Part shown: piece by piece, positions 45,536 to 54,205 of the stretch | How the letters are laid out: every line of letters begins with the position of its first letter | How positions within the stretch are numbered: the stretch's first letter is position 1 | NCBI GenBank assembly: GCA_029961075.1 | Contig: JASBVL010000001.1 | Coordinates: 62,001 to 126,000, forward strand | Source: Sphaerobacter sp. | Lineage (GTDB): Bacteria > Chloroflexota > Chloroflexia > Thermomicrobiales > Thermomicrobiaceae | Direction: 5' to 3' | Length of the DNA: 64,000 nucleotides | Translations under genes and position numbers: made by a program | The notes under the pieces: generated by a model | The model's database searches: none | The model's input: the letters and a program-made list of their open reading frames with translations, nothing else | Told to the model about the DNA's origin: nothing

Positions 45536-45723
45536 CGGTCGGCCATGCGGGTCGGGGCCCGCCGGTCAGCCACCCGGGCGGCCGGACGCGGGATCGGCCA
45601 TGCGGCGAGGGCGCGCCACGCCGTCGCGACCCCGCGGCGCGCACCCGCGATTCCGGCTCCCGTCTCCCCGATGAGCACGGCGATGGCGCCCCCCAGCCTC
45701 CGCAAGCGTGGCGTGCTCGCCAT
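45532..45723 (-). CDS. Possible small protein upstream of the VOC-DinB gene
   Basis: A 63-codon frame from ATG 45723, with a central GGAIAVLIGETGAGIAG stretch and basic ends. Its TGA overlaps the GTG of the VOC-DinB gene. No ribosome site is evident and the Ala/Arg composition could arise by chance in GC-rich DNA. It is included only because of the coupled start-stop arrangement. Confidence 0.25.
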   Translation of the reverse strand: MASTPRLRRLGGAIAVLIGETGAGIAGARRGVATAWRALAAWPIPRPAARVADRRAPTRMADR

Positions 45724-45918
45724 TCGTCGTCGTCCCAGCACCCGATGCTAGCAGGGCTTATACACCCAGCAGCATCCCCGCGACAAGCCGGGCCGCTCCG
45801 GCGTGGTCACGGTGTGGCGCCGCGCTGGCGCCACCGGCTGGCCTCTGCTACAGTGGCCAGCGCGCTGGGGCCGGTCGCGTCGACAGGCACCGGCGGCACC
45901 GTCTAGGAGCGTGCAGGC

Positions 45919-47190
45919 TTGGCACTGGAGGACCGCATCACCGAGCCGGTGGCCACGGCCAGCGATGTCGGGGCCGCCAGGGAACGGCAGGGACCGTTCG
46001 CCGCGTTCCGGGAGCGGCCGTACCGCGTCCTGTGGTTCGGCATGCTGCCATCGATGCTGGCCATGCAGATGGGCCAGGTCGCGGTCGGCTACGTGGCGTA
46101 CCGCATCTCGGGCGAGGCCACGGCGCTCGGGCTGATCGCGGCCGGCTCGGGCCTGCCGATGCTCGTCTTCGCGCTGGCCGGCGGCGTGGTTGCCGACCGC
46201 ATGCCCAAGCGCACCGTCCTCTTCTTCACCCAGGGCACCATCGGGCTGGTCGCCCTGATCAACGCGCTGCTGGTCCTCACCGGGGCGATCCAGGTCTGGC
46301 ACCTCGTGGCGGCGTCAGCGGTGCAGGGGACAGCCTTCGCCTTCAACATGCCGACGCGGCAGGCGTTCATCGCGGAGATCGTCACACCGGCGCGGTTGAT
46401 GAACGCCATCGCGCTCAACAACGCCGGGATGAACATGAGCCGCGTCGTGGGGCCGGCGCTGGCCGGCGCGCTGATCGCCATGCCGCTCGTGGGCCCCGGC
46501 GGCGTTTTCGCCGTGATGGCCGCCATGTACGTGGTGGTGCTCCTGATGCTGTTCCTCCTGCCGCCGGGCCGCCCGGCGCGCGCCCCGCGCGGCGGCGGCC
46601 TGGCCGAACTGAAGGCCGGGCTCCGCTACGTCGCGCGGCAGCCGACCCTGCGGATGCTGCTGGGGCTGGCCGTGGTGCCCGTGCTGCTGGGCATGCCCTA
46701 CGTCCAGATGATGCCGGTCTTCGCGCTCGACGTCTTCCACGTCGGATCGCGCGGGCTCGGCACGCTCATGGCCGTCAACGGGCTCGGGGCGCTGGCCGGC
46801 TCGCTCGGGGTCGCCGCCGCGTCCGGCCTGCGGCGGAAGGGGCTGCTGCAACTGACGCTCGGGCTGACCTTCGGCCTGGCGCTGGCCCTGTTCGCGCTGG
46901 GCGGCTCGTTCCCCCTGGGGCTGGTGGCGATCGCGGTGGCCGGGGCCGCCTCGGCCGGCTACTCCACCCTCAACTCGACGCTGATCATGACGCACACCGA
47001 GCACGCCTTCCACGGCCGGGTGATGAGCCTCTACATGATGACCTTCGCCATGATGCCGCTCGGCACGGTGCCGCTGTCGTGGTTGGTCGATCACATCGGG
47101 GCCCCCCTCACCGTGGGGCTGGCGGGCCTGCTGCTGAGCGCCATCATCGGCGGCGTGGCGCTCGCCAGCCCCAGCTACCGGCGGGTGTAG
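45919..47190 (+). CDS. Major facilitator superfamily exporter (MFS_3 / enterobactin-exporter-like)
   Basis: A 423-residue protein with 12 hydrophobic segments. TTG 45919 is supported by AGGAG upstream and by the promoter-like TACAGT at 45849-45854. After a polar N-terminus (1-33), TM1 begins at YRVLWFGMLPSMLAMQMGQVAVGYVAY. The MFS loop motif is GGVVADRMPKRTVLFF; the second half shows GTLMAVNGLGALAGSLGVA and a late RVMSLYMMTFAMMPLGTVPL. This subfamily (EntS-like) is usually drug or siderophore export; the substrate here is unknown. Confidence 0.87.
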   Translation: MALEDRITEPVATASDVGAARERQGPFAAFRERPYRVLWFGMLPSMLAMQMGQVAVGYVAYRISGEATALGLIAAGSGLPMLVFALAGGVVADRMPKRTVLFFTQGTIGLVALINALLVLTGAIQVWHLVAASAVQGTAFAFNMPTRQAFIAEIVTPARLMNAIALNNAGMNMSRVVGPALAGALIAMPLVGPGGVFAVMAAMYVVVLLMLFLLPPGRPARAPRGGGLAELKAGLRYVARQPTLRMLLGLAVVPVLLGMPYVQMMPVFALDVFHVGSRGLGTLMAVNGLGALAGSLGVAAASGLRRKGLLQLTLGLTFGLALALFALGGSFPLGLVAIAVAGAASAGYSTLNSTLIMTHTEHAFHGRVMSLYMMTFAMMPLGTVPLSWLVDHIGAPLTVGLAGLLLSAIIGGVALASPSYRRV

Positions 47191-47207
47191 GCCGTCGGGT
47201 GGCGGAC

Positions 47208-47237
47208 GGCACGGGCGTCGGGCCCGCGGCCCGTGCC
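47208..47237. terminator. Bidirectional hairpin between convergent MFS and UspA genes
   Basis: A 9-bp stem GGCACGGGC/GCCCGTGCC (47208-47216 with 47229-47237), loop with an internal GGGCCC. It lies between the two stop codons. Confidence 0.6.
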
Positions 47238-47247
47238 CAGGGTGGGG

Positions 47248-48183
47248 CTACTGCTCCCGCGCGCGGATGAGCAGCAGCGGCACCGCTGACTGGGTGAGCA
47301 GCTTGTCGGCGACGCTGCCGTAGAACCAGCGCGCCAGGCCACCCCGGCCGTGGGTCGTCATCACGATGAGATCCGGCCGCGCCTCCGTGGAGAACGCGAG
47401 GATTTGATCCCACGGGTTGCCGCTGCGGACCTCCCAGGTGACGTCGAGGCCCTGCTCCTGCAGGCGCGTGGCCGTCTCCTGGAGATAGGTCCGTGCCTCC
47501 GCCTCCAACTGGTCGAACCACTCGAGGATCGCCTGGAACGAGGGGGTGCGGAAGCTCAGCTCAGACTCGTCCGGGAGCTCGTCGCGGAACGTCTCCGCCA
47601 CACGCACGAGGTGCAGGGTCGCGCCGGTGGCCCGCGCCAACTCAACCGCGATCGGCAGGGCCTGCTCCGCCAGGGCGGAGCCGTCCACGGGGACCGCGAT
47701 GCGCGCGAACGCGACCGTGGCCGGCGCCGCCTCGGCCCCGCGCGGGCGGATCACCAGCACCGGGCAGGACGCCATCTGCAGCACGCGGTTCGCGACGCTG
47801 CCCAGCACCACGCGGCCCAACCCACCGCGCCCGTGGCTCGAGATCACGATGATCGGTGCCGGGTACCGTCCCGCCTCGGTCAGGATCTCCCGGCGCGGGT
47901 CCCCCAGGCGGACGACCGACTGGACGGTGAGGCCGTCGGCGGCCAACCGCTCGGCCACCGGCGCCAGCACCTCGGGCGACATCAGGTCCTGGCGCGGATG
48001 GGCCGGATCCACCCACACCACCTCGCGGCGGCGCACGTCATACAGGGGCCGCATCTCTTCGATGACCCGCAGGAGCACGATCTGGGCGCCCGTGGCCCGC
48101 GCCAGCGCCGCGGCGTAGGGGACCGCCGTCTCGGCAAGCGGCGAACCGTCCAGTGGAACCAGGATCGTGTCGAAGATCGCCAT
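47248..48183 (-). CDS. Tandem-domain universal stress protein
   Basis: 311 residues with two UspA domains. Domain 1 (1-150): ILVPLDGSPLAETAVPYAAALA and ATP loop SSHGRGGLGRVVLGSVANRVL. Domain 2 (about 158-311): IAVPVDGSALAEQALPIAVELA and TTHGRGGLARWFYGSVADKLL. Both keep the G-2x-G-9x-GS nucleotide-binding pattern, so both may bind ATP. It is a cytoplasmic stress protein; the partner process is unknown. GGAGGGAGCGG precedes ATG 48183. Confidence 0.93.
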   Translation of the reverse strand: MAIFDTILVPLDGSPLAETAVPYAAALARATGAQIVLLRVIEEMRPLYDVRRREVVWVDPAHPRQDLMSPEVLAPVAERLAADGLTVQSVVRLGDPRREILTEAGRYPAPIIVISSHGRGGLGRVVLGSVANRVLQMASCPVLVIRPRGAEAAPATVAFARIAVPVDGSALAEQALPIAVELARATGATLHLVRVAETFRDELPDESELSFRTPSFQAILEWFDQLEAEARTYLQETATRLQEQGLDVTWEVRSGNPWDQILAFSTEARPDLIVMTTHGRGGLARWFYGSVADKLLTQSAVPLLLIRAREQ

Positions 48184-48354
48184 CGTCCGCTCCCTCCACT
48201 CCTGAGCCGCGGCCAAGGACGCCAATGCCGCGGGCCGCGCCGTCAGTGTAGCGGCCGCGCCGCGCGCGTGCATCGCCCTGCGGTGTAAGATAACCATCAT
48301 CCGGGCACCGCGGCCGTCCGGACGCCCGGCAGGGCTCAACGAAGGGAGGGGCGC

Positions 48355-48738
48355 ATGGACGTCGCAACCATGGTGAACGACCTCGCTCGGTCGTTGATCG
48401 ACCGCATCTCCGGCGCGGCCGGAACGCAGCTCGTCTTCGCCCCCCCGTACGAGACCGAGGGGCGCACCGTGATCCCCGTCGCGGAGGTCCGCTACGCCCT
48501 CGGATTCGGCGGCGGGGGCGGCTCCGGTGCCGGCCCGAACGAGGACACCATGGGCAGCGGCGCCGGGGTCGGCGGCGGCGGTGGGGTCCGCGCGCGGCCG
48601 GTCGGCTTCATCCAGATCCAAGGGGAGCGGGCGGACTTCGTCCCGATCCTGGACTACACGCGCGTGATCGTGGCCGCCCTGGCGGCCGTGACCGTGCTGG
48701 CGTTGGCCTTCGCCCGGCGGTCGGGGCGGCGACGGTAG
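48355..48738 (+). CDS. GerW/YtfJ family protein with a C-terminal membrane segment
   Basis: 127 residues matching the sporulation protein YtfJ/GerW pattern: VIPVAEVRYALGFGGGGGSGAG, a second glycine run, then VRARPVGFIQIQGERADFVPI. Classical GerW ends soon after that; here a hydrophobic helix TRVIVAALAAVTVLALAFA and a basic tail RRSGRRR follow, predicting a membrane anchor with cytoplasmic end. GAAGGGAGGGG precedes the ATG. Nothing else in the window suggests sporulation; in non-spore-formers the family function is unknown. Confidence 0.82.
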   Translation: MDVATMVNDLARSLIDRISGAAGTQLVFAPPYETEGRTVIPVAEVRYALGFGGGGGSGAGPNEDTMGSGAGVGGGGGVRARPVGFIQIQGERADFVPILDYTRVIVAALAAVTVLALAFARRSGRRR

Positions 48739-48774
48739 CGGAGCCCCCGGCTTCGGGTGGAGAGCGAGGACGCG

Positions 48775-49437
48775 GTGAATGCCGGGCATCGACCGCCATC
48801 GGCCTCCGGCAGCGGCGGCGCGAGCGGGATCGATCAGCTCGCCTTCCGGCGCACGCTTGGCTACCTGGCCACCGGCGTGACGGTGGTTTCCGTCTACTGT
48901 GATGCCGGCATCCACGGCATGACCGCCAACTCGGTGACCTCGCTCTCGCTCGATCCGCCGCTGATCCTGTTCGGCATCGACCGCCGGGCGCGCATGGTGC
49001 GCTACATCCAGACCGCCCAGGCCTTCGGCGTCAGCCTGCTGCGGGACACGCAGGAGCCGCTGTCGCGCTTCTTCGCCCGGTCGTGGCGCCTGCCGACCCC
49101 GCCGGAGCACCGCTTCCAGGAGTGGGCCGGCATCCCCTACCTCGTCGGCTCGCTCGCGGGCATCAGTTGCCGGGTGGCCGAGCTCCTCGAGGGCGGCGAC
49201 CACCTCCTCGTGATCGGGCGGGTGATCGGCCTGCGGGTCGATGATCCGGAGGGGCAGCCGCTCCTCTTCTACCGGGGGCGCTACGCCAGCCTCGTGCCCC
49301 ATGCCGACAGCCCGCCGGAGTCCCCCGAGCTGCTGTCGTCCGACCACATCCACGTCTACTACGGCGAGTGGTCGCAGAGCGACGCGGACGCGCTCGCGCC
49401 GCCGCCGACCCCACCGCATCCCTGGGTGGGCGATTGA
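48775..49437 (+). CDS. Flavin reductase-like (FMN-binding split-barrel) protein
   Basis: 220 residues of the flavin reductase family: FRRTLGYLATGVTVVSVYCDAGIHGMTANSVTSLSLDPPLILFGIDRRARM and a late GDHLLVIGRVIGLRVDDPEGQPLLFYRGRYASL. Such proteins reduce FMN with NAD(P)H for a partner monooxygenase, or are monooxygenase subunits. GTG 48775 has GCGAGG six bases upstream; GTG 48757 is an alternative. The C-terminal 40 residues are acidic and proline-rich, extra to the family core. The partner enzyme is not in the window. Confidence 0.88.
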   Translation: MNAGHRPPSASGSGGASGIDQLAFRRTLGYLATGVTVVSVYCDAGIHGMTANSVTSLSLDPPLILFGIDRRARMVRYIQTAQAFGVSLLRDTQEPLSRFFARSWRLPTPPEHRFQEWAGIPYLVGSLAGISCRVAELLEGGDHLLVIGRVIGLRVDDPEGQPLLFYRGRYASLVPHADSPPESPELLSSDHIHVYYGEWSQSDADALAPPPTPPHPWVGD

Positions 49438-49473
49438 GGTCGTGACCCGCTCGTCAGGGCCTGGCACCTGCTG

Positions 49474-49479
49474 TACAAT
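49474..49479 (+). promoter_or_regulatory. -10 box of the KimA-like transporter gene, nearly leaderless
   Basis: TACAAT ends 14 bases before ATG 49494, so the transcript would begin only a few bases ahead of the start codon. No ribosome site is present in those bases. A -35 is not obvious (TCGTCA at 49451). Confidence 0.5.
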
Positions 49480-49493
49480 CCCCGCCGGCATTG

Positions 49494-51554
49494 ATGGGTG
49501 AGCCGAGGGAGACACCGACTACGAGCGGTCAGGACGCACAGGAACACAGGGAGCAGGGGCTCGGCCAGCCCGGGCACGAGCGGATCACGATCCGCGGAAC
49601 GCACCCAGGGGACCGGTACATCCGGGTCGTGCGCTCCACGGACCTACCACCGCGCCCTGCGGAGCACCGCTACGTCGTGGCCGAGCCGACGGAGCCCCGC
49701 ACGACGCTTGGGCGGTATCTGCGGCAGCTCCGGCGAATGCTCATCGGCCGGCCCCTGCGGACAGCCGAGGAGGCCCACGAGCGGCTCACCAAGGTCAAGG
49801 CGCTCGCGATCCTCAGCTCGGACGCCATCTCGTCGACGGCCTACGCCACCGAGGAGATCATGCTCATCCTGGTGCTCGCCGGCTCGGTGGCCTACAATTA
49901 CCTCATCCCGATCGGCCTCGCCATCGCGGCGCTGCTCGTCATCGTCGCCCTCTCCTACCGCCAGACCATCTTCGCCTATCCCATGGGCGGCGGCTCCTAC
50001 ATCGTCACCAAGGACAACCTCGGGACCACACCCTCCCTGATCGCGGGGACCTCGCTGCTGATCGACTACACGTTGACGGTCGCCGTCAGCATCTCCTCGG
50101 GGGTCGCCGCGATCACCTCGGCGATCCCGGAGCTCATCCCGTTCCGGGTGGAGCTGGCCGTGGCGGCCATCGTGTTGCTCGTCATTGGGAACCTGCGCGG
50201 GATCCGCGAGAGCGGCTCCATCTTCGCCATTCCCACCTACCTGTTCATCGGCGGCATGATGCTGCTGCTCGGGCTCGGCGCGGGCGCGGCCTGGTTTGGG
50301 CTCTTCACGCCGCACCCGGTCAGCCACCCCATCCCGCCCGCGCAGCAGGGCCTGAGCCTGTTCCTCATCCTGCGCGCCTTCGCCTCGGGGTGTACGGCGC
50401 TCACCGGCGTCGAGGCGATCTCCGACGGCGTGCCGGCCTTCCAGCCACCGGAGGCGCGGAACGCCGCGCGGACGCTGGTCTGGATGACGGTCATCCTGGG
50501 CACGATTTTCCTCGGCATCACCTTCCTGGCGTACCACTTCCACTTGACGCCCACCGAGGAAGAGACCATCCTGTCGCAGCTCGCGCGCACGATCGTGGGC
50601 GACTCGCCGCTCTACTACTACATCCAGGCCACGACGGCCGGCATCCTGCTGCTGGCGGCCAACACCAGCTTCGCCGACTTTCCCCGCCTCGCCTCGTTCA
50701 TGGCGCGAGATCGGTACCTGCCGACCCAGTTCCGCTTCCGGGGCGACCGCCTGGCCTTCTCGACCGGCATCATCGCGCTCGGCCTCGCCGCCGGCACCCT
50801 CGTGATCCTCTTCGGCGCCAGCGTGAATGCCCTGATCCCGCTCTACGCGGTGGGGGTCTTCTCCGCCTTCACCCTGTCGCAGGCCAGCATGACCCGGCGC
50901 TGGTGGCGACGTGAGCCGCCGAGCCGCCATCGGACTATCGGCATGCTCATCAACGGGACCGGCGCGGTCACCACGGGGATCGTCACCCTCATCATCATCG
51001 TCACCAAGTTCCTCGCCGGTGCCTGGGTCATCCTCGTCGTCCAGCCGTTGCTCATCTGGCAACTGCGCAAGATCCACCGCCACTACGAACGGGTGAGCGC
51101 CGAGCTGAGCATCCCACCCGGCACACCGGCCCCCGAGCGCCCGGGCTGGCCCGGCCCGCTGACAGTGGTCGTGCCGATCGCGGGGTACAACCGGGCGGCG
51201 CTCCAGGCCATCGAATTCGCGCGGGAGATCGCCGCCGACATCAGGGTCGTGCATGTGACCGACGACCCCGCGGAGGCCGAGCAACTGCGCCGCCAATGGC
51301 GCGACGCCCGGCTCGAGCTGCCGTTGGTCATCATCGAGTCGCCGTACCGAGAGCTCATCGGGCCGCTGGTGTCCTACATCGAGCAGGTCCACACCGAGAA
51401 GGGGGACGTGGTTATGGTCGTCGTGCCGGAGTTCGTGCCGGCGCACCTCCACGACCTGCCGCTCCACACCCAGACGGCGTGGCGCCTGCGCCTGGCGCTC
51501 TGGACCCACCCGGGGATCATCGTCACCAGCGTGCCGTACCACGTGTCGCCCTAG
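49494..51554 (+). CDS. kimA: APC-superfamily transporter, KimA (YdaO) type potassium importer
   Basis: 686 residues. After an 80-residue polar N-terminus the membrane part begins with the KimA-like KVKALAILSSDAISSTAYATEEIMLILVLAGS. It continues through 12 segments including MGGGSYIVTKDNLG, GCTALTGVEAISDGVPAFQPPEARNAARTL and ANTSFADFPRLASFMARDRYLPTQF. A cytoplasmic C-terminal domain (TVVVPIAGYNRAALQAIEFAREI, VVMVVVPEFVP) resembles a Usp-like nucleotide-binding fold. In Bacillus, KimA is a high-affinity H+/K+ symporter inhibited by c-di-AMP through this domain. ATG 49494 is chosen; TTG 49491 is adjacent. No c-di-AMP riboswitch fits into the short upstream region. Confidence 0.88.
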   Translation: MGEPRETPTTSGQDAQEHREQGLGQPGHERITIRGTHPGDRYIRVVRSTDLPPRPAEHRYVVAEPTEPRTTLGRYLRQLRRMLIGRPLRTAEEAHERLTKVKALAILSSDAISSTAYATEEIMLILVLAGSVAYNYLIPIGLAIAALLVIVALSYRQTIFAYPMGGGSYIVTKDNLGTTPSLIAGTSLLIDYTLTVAVSISSGVAAITSAIPELIPFRVELAVAAIVLLVIGNLRGIRESGSIFAIPTYLFIGGMMLLLGLGAGAAWFGLFTPHPVSHPIPPAQQGLSLFLILRAFASGCTALTGVEAISDGVPAFQPPEARNAARTLVWMTVILGTIFLGITFLAYHFHLTPTEEETILSQLARTIVGDSPLYYYIQATTAGILLLAANTSFADFPRLASFMARDRYLPTQFRFRGDRLAFSTGIIALGLAAGTLVILFGASVNALIPLYAVGVFSAFTLSQASMTRRWWRREPPSRHRTIGMLINGTGAVTTGIVTLIIIVTKFLAGAWVILVVQPLLIWQLRKIHRHYERVSAELSIPPGTPAPERPGWPGPLTVVVPIAGYNRAALQAIEFAREIAADIRVVHVTDDPAEAEQLRRQWRDARLELPLVIIESPYRELIGPLVSYIEQVHTEKGDVVMVVVPEFVPAHLHDLPLHTQTAWRLRLALWTHPGIIVTSVPYHVSP

Positions 51555-51697
51555 CCACCCGCGCGGCGGTGCGGGCCGGGAATGCGGGAGGCGACACCCG
51601 GGTTGGTACTGTGGTCGGTGTGAGCCGGTGGGGTCGGCCCGCCCGGGTGCGGCACCGGCGCCCAGCGCGGGCGCGGTCCGCTGGGCGATACAGGACG

Positions 51698-52111
51698 GTG
51701 AGGGGGCTGGACGACGTGATCTCCGAGGCCGTGCGATGCTTCCTGGACGAGCCGCGGTTTGCCGTGCTGGCGACCGTCGGCGCCGACGGCACGCCGCAGC
51801 AGACGGTCATGTGGTACGAGCTGCGCGGCAACACGATCATGATGAACACGGCGGAGGGGCGCGTCAAAGCGAGCAACCTGCGCCACGATCCCCGCGTGTC
51901 GATCTGCGTCGAGGATGGCTACCGGTACGTGACGCTGACCGGCCGCGCCGAGCTGATCGATGACCAGGAGATCGCCCAGGCCGACATCGCCGCGCTGGTC
52001 CGCCGCTATCATGGGCCGGACGCTGGGGAGGACGCGCTCAGCCAGTACCGGCAGCAGAAGCGCATCACGCTGCTGATCTCCATCGACCGGGTGGTCGCGT
52101 TTGGCCTGTGA
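51698..52111 (+). CDS. PPOX-class split-barrel protein, probable F420-dependent enzyme
   Basis: 137 residues of the pyridoxamine-phosphate-oxidase-like fold: FLDEPRFAVLATVGADGTPQQTVMWYELRGNTIMMNTAEGRVKASNLRHDPRVSICVEDGYRYVTLTGRAE. The LATV-DGTPQ..VMWYE pattern and the RVKASNLRHDPRVS strand are typical of F420-binding members (FDOR-B). GTG 51698 follows AGGA; GTG 51716 is an alternative. The next gene makes F420, supporting use of that cofactor. Confidence 0.85.
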   Translation: MRGLDDVISEAVRCFLDEPRFAVLATVGADGTPQQTVMWYELRGNTIMMNTAEGRVKASNLRHDPRVSICVEDGYRYVTLTGRAELIDDQEIAQADIAALVRRYHGPDAGEDALSQYRQQKRITLLISIDRVVAFGL

Positions 52112-52256
52112 CGGGCGCGGGCTGCGGCGAGCCGCCCATCGCCAGCGGACCACTGCCCCGTCGCGGCAGGCGACGATGAACCGCGCATCCGCCGCAGGCT
52201 GCGGCGCACCCCCGCCCGGGCGCTGCCGGGGCGGGGGAGGAGAAGGAGCAACGACG

Positions 52257-53012
52257 GTGAGCGCCGAGGTCCGGATCATCGGCGTCGAGCACGTGCCGGA
52301 GGCGCGCCCCGGGGACGACCTGGCGGGCCTCATCGCCCACGGCCTGGAGCAGAGCGGCCTCACGCTGCTCGAGGGCGACATCGTGGCTGTGACCCAGAAG
52401 CTGGTGTCGAAGGCCGAAGGGCAACTGGTCGACCTCCGCGAGGTCGAGCCGTCGGCGCTGGCCCGGAACTGGGCCGCGCGCTGGGGCAAGGATGCGCGCC
52501 AGGTCGAGGTAGTGCTCCGCGAGGCGCAGCGGATCGTGCGCATGGCCAACGGGCTGATCATCGCCGAGACGCGCCACGGCTTCGTCTGCGCAAACGCCGC
52601 CGTCGATGCCTCCAACGTCGCCGGCAGTGAGCAGGTCTCACTCCTGCCGGTCGACCCCGACGCCTCGGCCGAGCGGATCCGCCGGGCGCTGAGCGAGCGC
52701 TACGGGGTCCGGATCGCGGTGATCGTGACCGATTCCTTCGGGCGGCCGTGGCGCAAGGGGATCGTCAACGTGGCGGTCGGCGTGGCCGGGATGGCGCCGC
52801 TCCTCGACTACCGCGGCCAGTACGACGAGCACGGCTACGAGCTGCGCGCCACGGTGATCGCGGTCGCCGACGAGATCGCCTCCGCCGCGGAGCTGGTGAT
52901 GGGCAAGCTGGAGCGGCGGCCGGTGGCCGTCGTGCGCGGCTACCGCGTCCCGCCCGGCGCCGGCAGCGCCCGCGACCTGGTCATGGAGCCGGAGCGCGAC
53001 CTGTTCCGCTAG
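52257..53012 (+). CDS. cofE: Coenzyme F420-0:L-glutamate ligase
   Basis: Adds glutamates to F420-0 with GTP. The 251-residue protein shows GDDLAGLIAHGLEQSGLTLLEGDIVAVTQKLVSKAEGQLVDL at the N-terminus, then ARNWAARWGKD, IIAETRHGFVCANAAVDASNV and the metal-binding VIVTDSFGRPWRKGIVNVAVGVAG. These are the CofE/FbiB-N signatures; the FbiB C-terminal nitroreductase-like domain is absent. AAGGAG precedes GTG 52257. Other F420 genes (cofC/D/G/H) are not in this window. Confidence 0.92.
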   Translation: MSAEVRIIGVEHVPEARPGDDLAGLIAHGLEQSGLTLLEGDIVAVTQKLVSKAEGQLVDLREVEPSALARNWAARWGKDARQVEVVLREAQRIVRMANGLIIAETRHGFVCANAAVDASNVAGSEQVSLLPVDPDASAERIRRALSERYGVRIAVIVTDSFGRPWRKGIVNVAVGVAGMAPLLDYRGQYDEHGYELRATVIAVADEIASAAELVMGKLERRPVAVVRGYRVPPGAGSARDLVMEPERDLFR

Positions 53013-53077
53013 GGCGCCTGGCCCGCCGGGCAGGCTCAGGGGATAGGGGTGCCCCCGACACTGCCCGGCGGCGCGCC

Positions 53078-54205
53078 TCACAGGAAGATGTCGAGCGGCA
53101 GCAGCGCCGTTACGATGAAGTTGGGCACATCCACCACCTGGCTGACGCGGAGGTCGACGGCGACGCTGCAGAGCGCGTACGCCTGCTGCCGGTCGTAGCC
53201 CCGGGTGCCCAGGTAGTCGATCATGGCCAGCAGCGCGTTGCGGGCGGCGACGGTCAGGTTCTCGGCCTCGTTCACCCCGTCCTCGCGCACCGAGAAGCCG
53301 GTGGTCGCGTAGAAGCGCCGGGGCACCGCCAGCGCCGGGTCGGCGAAGTAGTCGTCACGGAAGAACTGGATCGACTGGATGCCGCGCCGCTCCGCCTCCC
53401 CCTGGTGCACGCGGAACTGGACGTGCAGCGCCGAGCGGATCTCGATGGCCGTGCCGCACGCCTCGCAGTCCCCCTGCGCGAAGTGAACGTCGCCCGTGGA
53501 GAAGAGCGCGCCCGGGACGTAGACCGGCAGCAGCATGCTGACGCCGGGCGTCAACTGCTTGATGTCGATGTTCCCGGCCGTCTCGCGGGGCGGGATGGTG
53601 CGCAGTCCCTGCTCGGCGATCGGGCCGCGCGGCGGCACCGCGCCGTGGGCGTCGGGCGGCAGGGCGAAGCCGCCCCGCGCGGCGGCGGCTGCCTCCCGCC
53701 GGGCGATGGCCTCGCGCAGCGCGGTCGAGGGTGCCACGCCGACGGTCCCCGGGAAGGGGTTGGAGTGGATCCGGACCCCCGGGAGCTGCGGTGACTCGGC
53801 ATAGTCGCCGCACAGGTCCCAATGGACGATGTAGGGGTCGGGGAAGTGGTCGCGCAGGAAGCCGAAGCCGGGCACCTCGACGGTGTAGCCCCAGCTCTCC
53901 CAGGGGTCACACTCGATCGCCAGCAGCTTGACCTCCAGGAGATCGCCCGGGGCCGCCCCCTGGACGAAGATCGGCCCCGTCAGCGGGTGCACCGGCCCCA
54001 GCTCGAGGCGGGCCACGTCCGCCGGCGCCGACTGCCGGGTGAGCTGCCCGTCGAAGGCGTCGCGCGTCTTGATGACGACGGTCTCTCCGGGCTTGACCTC
54101 GAGGATGGGCGCGACCTCCTCGTGCCAGCGGTTGTGCCCGGTCTCGGCCTGCGCGGCGAGCGGCTGGGTGGGATCGATGGCGATGCGGTGCGTGATAGTG
54201 GACAC
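53078..54205 (-). CDS. fmdA: Acetamidase/formamidase family protein
   Basis: 375 residues, FmdA/AmdA family, hydrolysing formamide or short amides to ammonia and acid. Features: HNRWHEEVAPILEVKPGETVVIKTRDAFDGQ, PVHPLTGPIFVQGAAPGDLLEVKLLAI, a central GNIDIKQLTPGVSMLLPVYVPGALFSTGDVHFAQGDCEACGTAIEI, and the C-terminal DLRVSQVVDVPNFIVTALLP. It is a cytoplasmic enzyme with nitrogen-scavenging role; the exact amide is unknown. It stands alone on the minus strand, back to back with the selenoprotein gene. GAGAGGAGCGG precedes the ATG. Confidence 0.9.
   Translation of the reverse strand: MSTITHRIAIDPTQPLAAQAETGHNRWHEEVAPILEVKPGETVVIKTRDAFDGQLTRQSAPADVARLELGPVHPLTGPIFVQGAAPGDLLEVKLLAIECDPWESWGYTVEVPGFGFLRDHFPDPYIVHWDLCGDYAESPQLPGVRIHSNPFPGTVGVAPSTALREAIARREAAAAARGGFALPPDAHGAVPPRGPIAEQGLRTIPPRETAGNIDIKQLTPGVSMLLPVYVPGALFSTGDVHFAQGDCEACGTAIEIRSALHVQFRVHQGEAERRGIQSIQFFRDDYFADPALAVPRRFYATTGFSVREDGVNEAENLTVAARNALLAMIDYLGTRGYDRQQAYALCSVAVDLRVSQVVDVPNFIVTALLPLDIFL

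Noticed and set aside
46315-47094. Minus-strand frame rich in His/Gln/Arg opposite the MFS gene
   Set aside because: Shadow of the transporter's hydrophobic codons; no start signals and no domain.
49438-49493. ydaO-type c-di-AMP riboswitch for the KimA-like gene
   Set aside because: The intergenic space is only about 56 bases and the promoter -10 box lies 14 bases before the start.
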